Origin: Myxococcales bacterium
GTDB lineage: Bacteria; Myxococcota; Bradymonadia; UBA7976; UBA1532
Length of the DNA stretch: 5,312 bases
Direction of reading: 5' to 3'
Assembly (NCBI GenBank): GCA_020430675.1
Contig: JAGQJJ010000336.1
Coordinates: 1-5,312, forward strand
The notes under the pieces were generated by a model, which saw only the letters and a list, made by a program, of their open reading frames with translations, searched no databases and had not been told where the DNA came from. How positions within the stretch are numbered: the first letter of the stretch is position 1; every line of letters begins with the position of its first letter. A program made the translations under genes and the position numbers. Of this stretch, positions 1-5,312 are shown one piece after another.

Positions 1-831
1 CTGGGCCTGCCCGGCAGCGTGCTGCGCGATGTCTCCGAGGTCGCCGTCGCCCCGGTGCACGCCAAATTCGGCGGCCTGCCCTACTACGACCTGCCCGGCG
101 GCGTCGGCGCGGCGTTTGTGGTGGCCATCCCCTCGCCCGCCGCGCTCGACGGCGAAGGCGGCGAAGGCCCCGCCGGCGTGCTCTGCGCCGATCGCGAAGA
201 CCCCACGCCGTGGAGCGAAGCCGAGCGCCGCGTCCTGCGCGCCGCGGCCCGCAAGCTGGCGCTCGACGTGGGCACCGGCCAGCGCCTCAAGGCCACCGAC
301 AACGAGCGCAGCACCGTGCGGCGCTTCTGCGTGGCCCTGCAAGAGCTCAACGGCGCGCTCGGCGTCGAGCAGACCGCCGCCGCCACCCTCGGCGCCGCCC
401 GCGCGATGGTGCCGGTCGACCTTTCGGTCATCAGCGTGGTCAAGGGCGACGTGCACCGCGTCGTCGGCGCCGCGGGCGAAGGCATCGCCGGCACGCCGCG
501 GCCGAACCAGCCGGCGGCAAAACCCAACGCGAGGCAGACGGGCATGGCAAACAGGGTCGAGCGCAACATGGCTTCTCCTGCATCGGTCAGATCGTCAGGT
601 CATCGGTCGCCGGCGGCGGCGTCGCATCGGTCGGGCCATCGACCGGCCCGGCATCGGGCGCCACCTGCCATGCGCCCCCGCCATTGTCTTCGAGCTGATT
701 GTCGTGGAAGACCCCGCCGCCGCCGCCCTCGACCGAGACGCCCGGCCCGCGGTTCTTGCGAATGCGGTTGCCCACCACCTCGGGCGTGGCATCGGTCATC
801 ACCTCGACGCCCGATCGCCCATTGCCCGTGA
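1..831 (+). CDS. GAF-domain sensory protein fragment, broken at about 492
   Basis: The frame is open from the first base (it begins LGLPGSVLRD), so the N-terminus lies off the left edge. Visible residues 1 to about 95 look like the end of a GAF domain: a hydrophobic strand (GAAFVVAIP), then GVLCADREDPTPWSEAERR and the closing helix. A linker helix follows (about 100-118), then the start of a second GAF domain with strand VDLSVISVVKGDVHRVVGAA up to GEGIAG at residue 164 (base 492). GAF domains bind small ligands or mediate dimer contacts, and tandem GAFs usually precede an output domain such as GGDEF, histidine kinase or a sigma-54 activator. No output domain is present. After residue 164 the frame becomes Arg/Pro/Ala-rich, lacks GAF character, and runs antisense through the neighbouring gene to a TGA at 829-831. 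Only 1 to about 492 is therefore believed to be authentic coding sequence. The exact protein type is unknown. Confidence 0.6.
   Translation: MGLPGSVLRDVSEVAVAPVHAKFGGLPYYDLPGGVGAAFVVAIPSPAALDGEGGEGPAGVLCADREDPTPWSEAERRVLRAAARKLALDVGTGQRLKATDNERSTVRRFCVALQELNGALGVEQTAAATLGAARAMVPVDLSVISVVKGDVHRVVGAAGEGIAGTPRPNQPAAKPNARQTGMANRVERNMASPASVRSSGHRSPAAASHRSGHRPARHRAPPAMRPRHCLRADCRGRPRRRRPRPRRPARGSCECGCPPPRAWHRSSPRRPIAHCP
493..569 (-). pseudogene. 5' fragment of a signal-peptide or membrane-anchored protein gene
   Basis: An ATG at 569-567 follows an AGGAGA ribosome binding site (579-574 on the minus strand), with five bases between the AGGAG core and the ATG. It lies only 17 bases after the stop of the beta-helix gene, which indicates an operon. 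The product begins MLRSTLFAMPVCLALGFAAG and then WFGRG: a short basic start, an uninterrupted hydrophobic stretch at residues 6-23 and small residues after it. This is typical of a Sec signal peptide or single membrane anchor. The Cys at residue 12 does not sit in a good lipobox. After about residue 25 the frame (open down to base 84) is simply the antisense of the GAF coding sequence and is Ser/Pro/Arg-rich with no protein-like pattern. I infer that the rest of the gene has been lost at the junction near 486-516. The function cannot be determined from the remaining piece. Confidence 0.55.
574..579 (-). promoter_or_regulatory. Ribosome binding site for the truncated gene starting at 569
   Basis: The minus strand reads AGGAGA, with AGGAG ending five bases before the ATG at 569-567. 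It lies in the 17-base gap after the beta-helix gene stop. It is the main evidence that a real gene starts here and is not an antisense shadow. Confidence 0.6.
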
Positions 832-2431
832 TGTCATTCGCCGCAAAGCGCCCGCGCCCCGCCGCGTGCACGAAGACCCCGCTCTCGCCGTTGTCGGCGA
901 TGCGATTGCCCTGCACCAACGGCCGCGCTCGCGTCGCCACCTCGACGCCGGTCAGGCCGTTGCCGGTGATCTCGTTGTGTTCAAAGCGGCCCCCGCCGTC
1001 GGTGTGCACGAACAACCCGCCTTGTGCCCCACCGGTGATGCGATTGCGACGCATGATCGGATCGCCCCCGTCGCGCACCTCGACGCCCGCGAGCCCGCTG
1101 CCGGTGATGTCATTGTCTTCAAACGTGCCTGTCGCGCCGTCATGCACATAGACGCCACTGCCTCGGCCATCGGCGATGCGATTGCCGCGCACCATCGGCG
1201 CCGCGCCGCTCTTCAGCTCGACGCCGGCGAGGCGGCTGCGCACGATGACATTGCCCTCGAAGACGCCGCGCCCGCCATCGAAGACAAAAACCCCGCCCTG
1301 ACCGCTGTCGGCGATGGTATTTCCGGTCACTTTGGGGTCGGCCCCGCCCTCGACGACCACGCCCGCCTGCCGGTTGCCGGCGATCAGGTTGTCGGCCACC
1401 GTGCCGCGCGCGTCGCCGTGCAGAAACACCCCCGCCTCGCGCCCGCCGCGGATGCGATTGCCGCGCACGGTGGGATCGGCGTCGCGCACCTCGACGCCGG
1501 CCAGCGCGTTGCCATCGAAGTCATTGCCTTCGATGATCGCGCGGCCGCCGTCGTTGACAAAAACCCCGCTCTGCCGCCCGCCGAAGAAGCGATTGCCCCG
1601 CACCGTCACCTCGGCGCCGCCTTCGATCTCGAGTCCGGCCAGCTCGTTGGCGAAGACATCATTGTCCACGACCGCGCCGCGCGCCCCGTCATGCCAGAAC
1701 AGCCCGCTCGTCCGGCCGCCGAACAGCCGGCACCCACGCACCTCGGCGTGGGCTTCATCGGCCACCCGCACCCCGGCGCGGCCGTTGCCAAAGACCGTGC
1801 TCTCGGCGATCGTTGCCTGCCCGCGGGCGGCGACCGCGACGCCTTCGCCGCCATTGCCATGCACCTGACATCGCGACACGCGCAGCGCCCCGCCCTCGAC
1901 CTCGATGCCCGGGCCGCCATTGCCAATGATTTCACAGTCTTCGAGCGTGGCTTTTGACTCCGGCAGCAGCCAGACGCCGCGGCGACGATCGCCATCGATG
2001 CGACACCCGCGCACGCTCAGCTCGGCGCCGGCCTGCGCCACCACGCCATCGAGCGCCGGATTCTGGACGGTGCAATCGACCAGCGACAACGCACCGGCGC
2101 GCACTTCAACCGCGGCGGGCGCGTGCTCGCCGGTCGTGCGCAGCGACACCCCCCGCACGCTGGCAGTGACCAGCGAGACCAGCGCCGTCGCGTCGTTGAC
2201 CTCGACCACCACCGCGCCCGCCGGCCCCTCGCCCTCGATGGCCACCGGCCGCGTCAGCCGCAGCGGCGCGCGATAGACGCCGGGCCGGACGCGCACGCGG
2301 GCCCCGGGTTCGGCGGCGGCGAGGGCCTCATCGATCGCCGCAAAATCACCGCCGCCCGCCGGATCGACCAGATAGGTGCGCGCGCCGCAGCCGGCCAGCA
2401 CACAGAAGCAGCAGAGGAGCACGCCGCGCAT
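587..2431 (-). CDS. Right-handed parallel beta-helix repeat lipoprotein
   Basis: This is a complete gene for 614 residues. It starts at ATG 2431-2429 after AAGGTG (spacing five) and stops with TGA at 589-587. Residues 1-15 form a lipoprotein signal ending in the lipobox LAGC, so Cys15 should be lipidated and the protein anchored in the periplasm or outer membrane. Residues about 19-70 match the N-terminal part common in beta-helix proteins (VDPAGGGDFAAIDEALAAA, then PGVYRAPLRL). From about 114 to 590 there are 21 turns of 23 residues (two spacings are 22), with consensus xVxGNxIxGGxxSGVxVxDG. A single inward ladder position is Cys at 120, 143, 166, 188 and 234, Ser at 211, and Asn at every turn from 257 to 578. 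Residues 591-614 are a Pro/Asp/Thr-rich tail. Known relatives (NosD-like, pectate-lyase-like, PbH1 repeats) bind or cleave polysaccharides or act as scaffolds. No catalytic site is recognised, so the function remains open. It probably forms an operon with the broken gene at 569. Confidence 0.9.
   Translation of the reverse strand: MRGVLLCCFCVLAGCGARTYLVDPAGGGDFAAIDEALAAAEPGARVRVRPGVYRAPLRLTRPVAIEGEGPAGAVVVEVNDATALVSLVTASVRGVSLRTTGEHAPAAVEVRAGALSLVDCTVQNPALDGVVAQAGAELSVRGCRIDGDRRRGVWLLPESKATLEDCEIIGNGGPGIEVEGGALRVSRCQVHGNGGEGVAVAARGQATIAESTVFGNGRAGVRVADEAHAEVRGCRLFGGRTSGLFWHDGARGAVVDNDVFANELAGLEIEGGAEVTVRGNRFFGGRQSGVFVNDGGRAIIEGNDFDGNALAGVEVRDADPTVRGNRIRGGREAGVFLHGDARGTVADNLIAGNRQAGVVVEGGADPKVTGNTIADSGQGGVFVFDGGRGVFEGNVIVRSRLAGVELKSGAAPMVRGNRIADGRGSGVYVHDGATGTFEDNDITGSGLAGVEVRDGGDPIMRRNRITGGAQGGLFVHTDGGGRFEHNEITGNGLTGVEVATRARPLVQGNRIADNGESGVFVHAAGRGRFAANDITGNGRSGVEVMTDATPEVVGNRIRKNRGPGVSVEGGGGGVFHDNQLEDNGGGAWQVAPDAGPVDGPTDATPPPATDDLTI
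662..2092 (-). repeat. Tandem 69-bp coding repeats (23-residue beta-helix turns)
   Basis: This stretch encodes the 21 successive turns of the beta-helix lipoprotein (residues 114-590). From residue 230 onward (bases 1744-662) the repeat unit is really two turns (46 residues, about 138 bases). One turn type carries SGVFVHDGGRG-like sequence and alternates with a second type carrying AGVEVRDGADP-like sequence. Copies are diverged at the DNA level, so they are old or under selection at protein level. They should still be close enough to cause slippage or recombination. Confidence 0.8.
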
Positions 2432-2436
2432 CGGCC

Positions 2437-2442
2437 CACCTT
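2437..2442 (-). promoter_or_regulatory. Ribosome binding site of the beta-helix lipoprotein gene
   Basis: The minus strand reads AAGGTG, ending five bases before the ATG at 2431. It is a moderate Shine-Dalgarno match and supports this start, which also puts the lipobox cysteine at the normal distance (residue 15). Confidence 0.5.
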
Positions 2443-2633
2443 GCCCGATCGGCCCCGCGGGGTCACGAGATCCGCACGTCGATTCTCTTCTTGCCCGGCC
2501 GCTGATAAGAGATTAAGTTATTTATGTATTTCTTCAGGCTATCCAAAAGCAGCTTCCACAACCTTCGCGTGCCTCGGGAACCCTCGTTCTGCCGCACCCT
2601 CGTCGTGCGCTTCAAGGGCGAGCGCGCGTCGAG

Positions 2634-2657
2634 CGCCCGAGCCACTGCGCTCGGGCG
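2634..2657 (+). promoter_or_regulatory. 9-bp leader hairpin abutting the ribosome binding site
   Basis: CGCCCGAGC (2634-2642) pairs perfectly with GCTCGGGCG (2649-2657) around the six-base loop CACTGC. The last base of the stem is directly followed by the AGGAGG at 2658. The stem is GC-rich and should be stable. There is no T-run after it, so it is not a classic intrinsic terminator. It could tune ribosome access or protect the message end. The pairing is seen in the sequence; its function is inference. Confidence 0.4.
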
Positions 2658-2663
2658 AGGAGG
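2658..2663 (+). promoter_or_regulatory. Strong ribosome binding site of the barrel gene
   Basis: A full-consensus AGGAGG lies five bases before the ATG at 2669-2671. It decides the start: the frame is open far upstream (to 2123), but that part is the antisense of the beta-helix gene and has no comparable site. Confidence 0.75.
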
Positions 2664-2668
2664 GAGAC

Positions 2669-3265
2669 ATGCGTCCGCGGATCTTCGCTCTGATGGCAGC
2701 GATCTTCGCCCTTCCAAGCTTCGCTTTGGCGGTGGAGGTCGTGCCGTTGCTCGGCGTAGGCCAGGTGGAAGGCGAGGGCACGCAGGAGGTGCAGCCCTCG
2801 ATCCTCGTCGGGGGATCATTGGGCCTGCCTCTCTCTGAGACGTGGTCCCTTCACGGGCAGCTTGTCTACCAGGACGTGGACTTTGACGTGCCCGATGGCG
2901 TCACCGCCGATGGCTCGGTCATCTTTGTCAACGCCGCACCGCTCGCGCGGGTGGCCGGCGGGCTGACCGAAGCCTTCGAACTGCGCCTGGGACCCGCCGT
3001 GGGCCTCGCCTGGTACTCGGCCAGCGCCAGCAACAGTCAGAGCGACGCCGAGGTCTCGGCGCTGTTTCTGCACGCCGGGGTACAGGCGGCGCTCTTCTTT
3101 CGGGTGACCGAGGACCTGCGCCTGGGCCCATTCCTGCACTACGCCTGGCTCTTTCCGCAACGCGCCTGCTTCAAGACGAGTGGGGTCGAGGTCTGCGAAG
3201 ATGACCCCGAGCGTGAAGACCAGACCTATGTCAGCGGCTCGATCGCCTTGACGCTCGACCTGTAG
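2669..3265 (+). CDS. Exported protein, probable 8-stranded outer-membrane beta-barrel
   Basis: This is a complete gene for 198 residues ending in TAG (3263-3265). The start at 2669 is chosen because of the AGGAGG just upstream and because it opens a clean Sec signal peptide: basic MRPR, a hydrophobic core to residue 20, and ALA cleavage after residue 21. The mature part (177 residues) shows about eight amphipathic strands joined by turns, for example PSILVGGSLGLPL (43-55), WSLHGQLVYQDVDF (59-72), FELRLGPAVGLAWYS (103-117), VSALFLHAGVQAALFF (129-144), LRLGPFLHYAWLF (150-162) and the final YVSGSIALTLDL. Length and pattern resemble OmpA/OmpW/OprF-like small barrels, although the last residue is Leu where Phe is common. 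Cys167 and Cys176 flank an acidic loop before the last strand and could form a disulfide. No specific family is recognised, so it could be a pore, an adhesin-like barrel or a structural protein. Confidence 0.8.
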   Translation: MRPRIFALMAAIFALPSFALAVEVVPLLGVGQVEGEGTQEVQPSILVGGSLGLPLSETWSLHGQLVYQDVDFDVPDGVTADGSVIFVNAAPLARVAGGLTEAFELRLGPAVGLAWYSASASNSQSDAEVSALFLHAGVQAALFFRVTEDLRLGPFLHYAWLFPQRACFKTSGVEVCEDDPEREDQTYVSGSIALTLDL

Positions 3266-3350
3266 CGGCGGCGCGCCATCGGGGCAACCGCGTCTTGACC
3301 CCTCTGCGCGATGCCATCATGCTCCGCCGACCTTGAAAATCCCCAGTCCT

Positions 3351-3370
3351 CAAAACAAGCGGACACCGCT
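3351..3370 (-). terminator. Weak candidate terminator after the molybdoenzyme gene
   Basis: On the minus strand, 22 bases after the TGA, AGCGG and CCGCT pair around a TGT loop (3370-3358) and are followed by TGTTTTG (3357-3351). The stem has only five base pairs and the T-run is interrupted, so this is a modest candidate. Confidence 0.3.
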
Positions 3371-3373
3371 GGC

Positions 3374-3399
3374 GCCTTGAGTCATAAGTCGTTCAAGGC
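3374..3399. repeat. 7-bp inverted repeat spanning the molybdoenzyme stop codon
   Basis: GCCTTGA (3374-3380) is the reverse complement of TCAAGGC (3393-3399), with a 12-base loop. The right arm contains the TGA stop of the minus-strand gene. It lies in the convergent spacer beside the small hairpin at 3358-3370, so it may contribute to transcript ends on either strand. No T-run follows it. Confidence 0.3.
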
Positions 3400-5312
3400 A
3401 GCCGCTCGATGGTCACCGGCACGCCGTTGAGCGCCGCGGTGCCCGAGAGCGGGTCGAGCACCGGTCTTGTGATGCGGTTCACGTTCGGCCCCCCAAACGC
3501 CGCTGCCACCCGCAGGCCGGTGCCTTCGACGCCGTGACCCCAGCCATGGGGCAGGCTGACCACGCCGGGCATCATCTCATCGGTCACCTGCGCGATGGCA
3601 TCGGCGCAAGCCGTCGTGTCATCCACCGCGGCGACCCGCACCCGATCGCCGGCGGCGATGCCCGCCGCCGCGGCGTCATCGGGGTGCAGGCGCAGCGATT
3701 GGCGATCGCGGCCGGCGGCCAGCTTCTTCAGGTTGTGCAGCCACGAGTTGTTCGAGCGCAGGTGCCTTCGCCCGATCAGCAGCAGGCCGTCGCGCGGCGC
3801 ATGGAGCAGGGCTTCGAGGCGCGGCAGGTCGGCGGCGATCGGCGCGGGCATCAGGCCGATGCGGCCATCGGGTGTCGAGAGCGCATCGGGCAGCCGCGGT
3901 TCGAGGGGCCCGAAGTCGACGCCCGAAGGCGCGGCGGCGAGGCGAGCGAGCGTCCAGCCCTCGGGGTTGGCGCCAAAGCCATCGCCGCGCGGGCCGGTGC
4001 GAATCAGCGCGTCGAGCGCGCGCACGGTGCCTTCGCCGGCCGGCAACTCGGCGGCCAGCGCCTTGGCATCGCGCCCGAAGACCGGCGAGCCGGGCGTGCC
4101 CGCCGCCTTCTCCAAGATGAAGCCGAGCACCTGCGCATCGACCAGCTTGGGATCGGCCTTCGGGCCCATGCCAAAGACCAGCAGCGCCAGGCGCGCCAGA
4201 ATCTCGGCCTCTGAAGGCCCCGCCGCCGGCACAACCGGTGCGCTGTACCGCGCGAAGTTGCGCACCGCCAGACCATAGAACGCCAGGTCATAATGCGCCT
4301 TCGCCAGCGGACTCGGCGGCGGCAGAATGACATGCGCGTGCCGGCTGGTCTCGTTGAGATAGGGGTCGACCGAGACCATCAGATCGAGCGAATCGAGGGC
4401 CTTGGCCAGCCGATCGCCGCCCGGCACCGAGAGCACCGGGTTGCCACCGACCACAAAGAGCGCGCGAATCTGGCCTTTGCCGGGCGTGGTGATCTCATCG
4501 AGCAATGCCACACAAGGCAGCTCGCCGCGCACCTCGGGGTGGCCGCCGACCCGGCTGCGATGGCGCCCGGTCTGAAAGCCGCGCGCTTTTGCCGGCGCCG
4601 TGCGCTCGTGCAGCGATTGCGGGAACATGGCCCCGCCGGGCACATCGAGGTGGCCGGTCATGATGTTCAGCACGTCGACCGCCCAGGCGGCCAACGTGCC
4701 AAAGCGCGTGGCGTGGGTGCCGATGCGCCCGTAGACCACCGCCCGCGGTGTATCGGCCAGCGCGTGCGCCAACCGGCGGATGTCTTCGGCGGCGACGCCA
4801 CAGACTGGCGCCACCCGCTCGGGCGCGAAGGCTGCGATGGCATCGCGGGTGGCATCGATGCCATCGACAAACGCCGCGCAGGCCCCCAGGTTGACGCGCC
4901 CGTCGGCAAAAAGACACTGCGCCATCGCCAGCAAGAGCGCGGCATCGGTGCCCGGGCGGATGGGCAGGTGCTCGTCGGCCAGCGCCGCCGTCTCGGTGCG
5001 GCGCGGGTCGATGACCACGACCCGGCCGCCGCGGCCCCGCAGCGATGCGAGCCGGCCCGGCCAGTCGGGCGCGGTGGCCAGGCTGCCGTTTGAGACCGCC
5101 GGGTTGGCGCCGACGATGATCAGCAGGTCGGTGCGATCGATGTCAGGCACCGGGATGCGGTCGGGGTGGCCAAAGAGCCAACCGCTGGCCACATGGCGCG
5201 GCATCTGGTCGACCGTGCTCGCCGAGAAGATGTTGCGGCTGCCCAACGCCCGGGCGAGCACCGGAAAATAGAGCGGCCCGGCCAGCGAGTGCACATTGGG
5301 GTTGCCGGCATA
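3393..5312 (-). CDS. Molybdopterin-dependent oxidoreductase (DMSO reductase superfamily, BisC-like), N-terminus off window
   Basis: The frame is open to the right edge (the first visible residues are YAGNPNVHSLAG) and stops with TGA at 3395-3393. The C-terminal 639 residues are present and about 80-120 N-terminal residues are missing, including the place where a [4Fe-4S] CxxC motif would lie. GTG at 5294 could be mistaken for a start, but the motif GNPNVHS before it is part of the catalytic domain. Visible hallmarks of a bis-MGD molybdoenzyme, numbered from the edge, are IIVGANP (65-71), VVIDPRRTETA (99-109), HLDVPGGAMFP (221-231), FVVGGNPVLSVPGG (286-299) and NETSRHAHVILPP (320-332). The C-terminal molybdopterin-dinucleotide-binding domain carries GRRHLRSNNSWLHN (514-527), LPHGWGHG (587-594) and GPNVNRIT (608-615). 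Such enzymes catalyse two-electron redox reactions, often in the cytoplasm. The substrate is not identifiable. No C-terminal iron-sulfur or reductase domain is fused. Confidence 0.92.
   Translation of the reverse strand, partial: YAGNPNVHSLAGPLYFPVLARALGSRNIFSASTVDQMPRHVASGWLFGHPDRIPVPDIDRTDLLIIVGANPAVSNGSLATAPDWPGRLASLRGRGGRVVVIDPRRTETAALADEHLPIRPGTDAALLLAMAQCLFADGRVNLGACAAFVDGIDATRDAIAAFAPERVAPVCGVAAEDIRRLAHALADTPRAVVYGRIGTHATRFGTLAAWAVDVLNIMTGHLDVPGGAMFPQSLHERTAPAKARGFQTGRHRSRVGGHPEVRGELPCVALLDEITTPGKGQIRALFVVGGNPVLSVPGGDRLAKALDSLDLMVSVDPYLNETSRHAHVILPPPSPLAKAHYDLAFYGLAVRNFARYSAPVVPAAGPSEAEILARLALLVFGMGPKADPKLVDAQVLGFILEKAAGTPGSPVFGRDAKALAAELPAGEGTVRALDALIRTGPRGDGFGANPEGWTLARLAAAPSGVDFGPLEPRLPDALSTPDGRIGLMPAPIAADLPRLEALLHAPRDGLLLIGRRHLRSNNSWLHNLKKLAAGRDRQSLRLHPDDAAAAGIAAGDRVRVAAVDDTTACADAIAQVTDEMMPGVVSLPHGWGHGVEGTGLRVAAAFGGPNVNRITRPVLDPLSGTAALNGVPVTIERLP

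Larger units (their letters stand above)
2432..2668. promoter_or_regulatory. Divergent intergenic promoter region with an AT-rich core
   Basis: This 237-base gap separates the divergent start codons of the beta-helix lipoprotein and the barrel protein. Bases 2505-2550 are only about 28 percent GC (13 of 46), far below the surrounding coding DNA, which is where promoters for both directions would be expected. Weak sigma-70-like elements are visible. On the plus strand TTGCCC (2491-2496) is followed 16 bases later by TTAAGT (2513-2518). On the minus strand TTGGAT is followed 16 bases later by TAAATA. Neither is close to consensus, so the exact start sites are not assigned. If transcription starts in the AT-rich core, the plus-strand leader would be about 120-150 bases and would include the hairpin at 2634-2657. 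Confidence 0.5.

Noticed and set aside
84..492. Minus-strand continuation of the signal-peptide gene as a full 161-residue protein
   Set aside because: Beyond about residue 25 it is the antisense of a convincing GAF coding segment and has low-complexity Ser/Pro/Arg content.
29..1957. A 642-codon plus-strand open frame with striking repeats (LDAGxAxGDxIxF-like) across the whole beta-helix gene
   Set aside because: It lies in exact codon-on-codon antisense register to the beta-helix gene, so stops would need TTA, CTA or TCA codons in that gene, which are rare in GC-rich DNA. It has no ribosome binding site, crosses the junction and also overlaps the GAF frame. Its repeats mirror the real ones.
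662..2092. Regular repeats as a CRISPR array or intergenic satellite
   Set aside because: The repeats are in frame, diverged, and encode a coherent beta-helix with conserved ladder residues. There are no identical repeats with unique spacers.
2123..2668. N-terminal extension of the barrel protein in the same frame from 2123
   Set aside because: The extension is antisense to the beta-helix gene and Arg/Pro/Ala-rich, whereas the ATG at 2669 has AGGAGG and opens a clean signal peptide.
2669..3265. Slightly lower third-position GC in the barrel gene as a sign of transfer
   Set aside because: A hand count of its first 87 codons gave 18 ending in A or T. The beta-helix gene's first codons show a similar share (9 of 54), so the difference is within normal variation.
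3295..3323. A possible plus-strand promoter TTGACC with a 17-base spacer
   Set aside because: The would-be -10 element (CATGCT) is poor, and there is no plus-strand gene downstream for it to serve.
3534..5271. Several long plus-strand open frames (for example 3534-4214, 3595-4278, 4293-5093 and 4780-5271)
   Set aside because: They overlap the clearly recognisable molybdoenzyme on the other strand, have Arg/Ala/Gly-rich composition and no start signals. They are GC-rich antisense shadows.

Overview
The window is GC-rich bacterial DNA from an organism that I take to be Gram-negative, because it encodes a lipoprotein with a lipobox and a probable outer-membrane beta-barrel. GC content, codon use and the GAF-type sensory protein would fit a deltaproteobacterium or myxobacterium-like genome, but nothing here fixes the taxon.

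Layout from left to right. (1) Bases 1 to about 492, plus strand: the middle of a sensory protein with one GAF-like domain ending and a second beginning. It breaks off inside the second domain. (2) At about 486-516 the sequence changes character abruptly. To the right, on the minus strand, lies the first part (about 25 codons, with a good ribosome binding site) of a gene for a secreted or membrane-anchored protein. It is also cut off at this point, so two genes are truncated at one junction. (3) 587-2431, minus strand: a complete 614-residue lipoprotein that folds as a right-handed parallel beta-helix of about 21 turns with a very regular 23-residue repeat. It lies just upstream of the broken secreted-protein gene, probably in the same operon. 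(4) 2432-2668: a divergent promoter region with a sharply AT-rich core, and a hairpin touching the next gene's ribosome binding site. (5) 2669-3265, plus strand: a complete 198-residue exported protein, probably an 8-stranded outer-membrane barrel. (6) 3266-3392: a short convergent spacer with small inverted repeats. (7) 3393-5312, minus strand: the C-terminal 639 residues of a molybdopterin-dependent oxidoreductase that continues past the right edge.

How they fit together: the beta-helix lipoprotein and the barrel are divergently transcribed from one regulatory region and both are envelope proteins, so a shared role or shared control is plausible but unproven. The molybdoenzyme is a separate, convergent cytoplasmic-type unit. 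The GAF fragment looks unrelated to the rest and may be next to it only because of a rearrangement or an assembly join. I saw no tRNA, rRNA, CRISPR array, transposase or phage gene. The most noteworthy points are the double-truncation junction and the strict residue ladders of the beta-helix protein.
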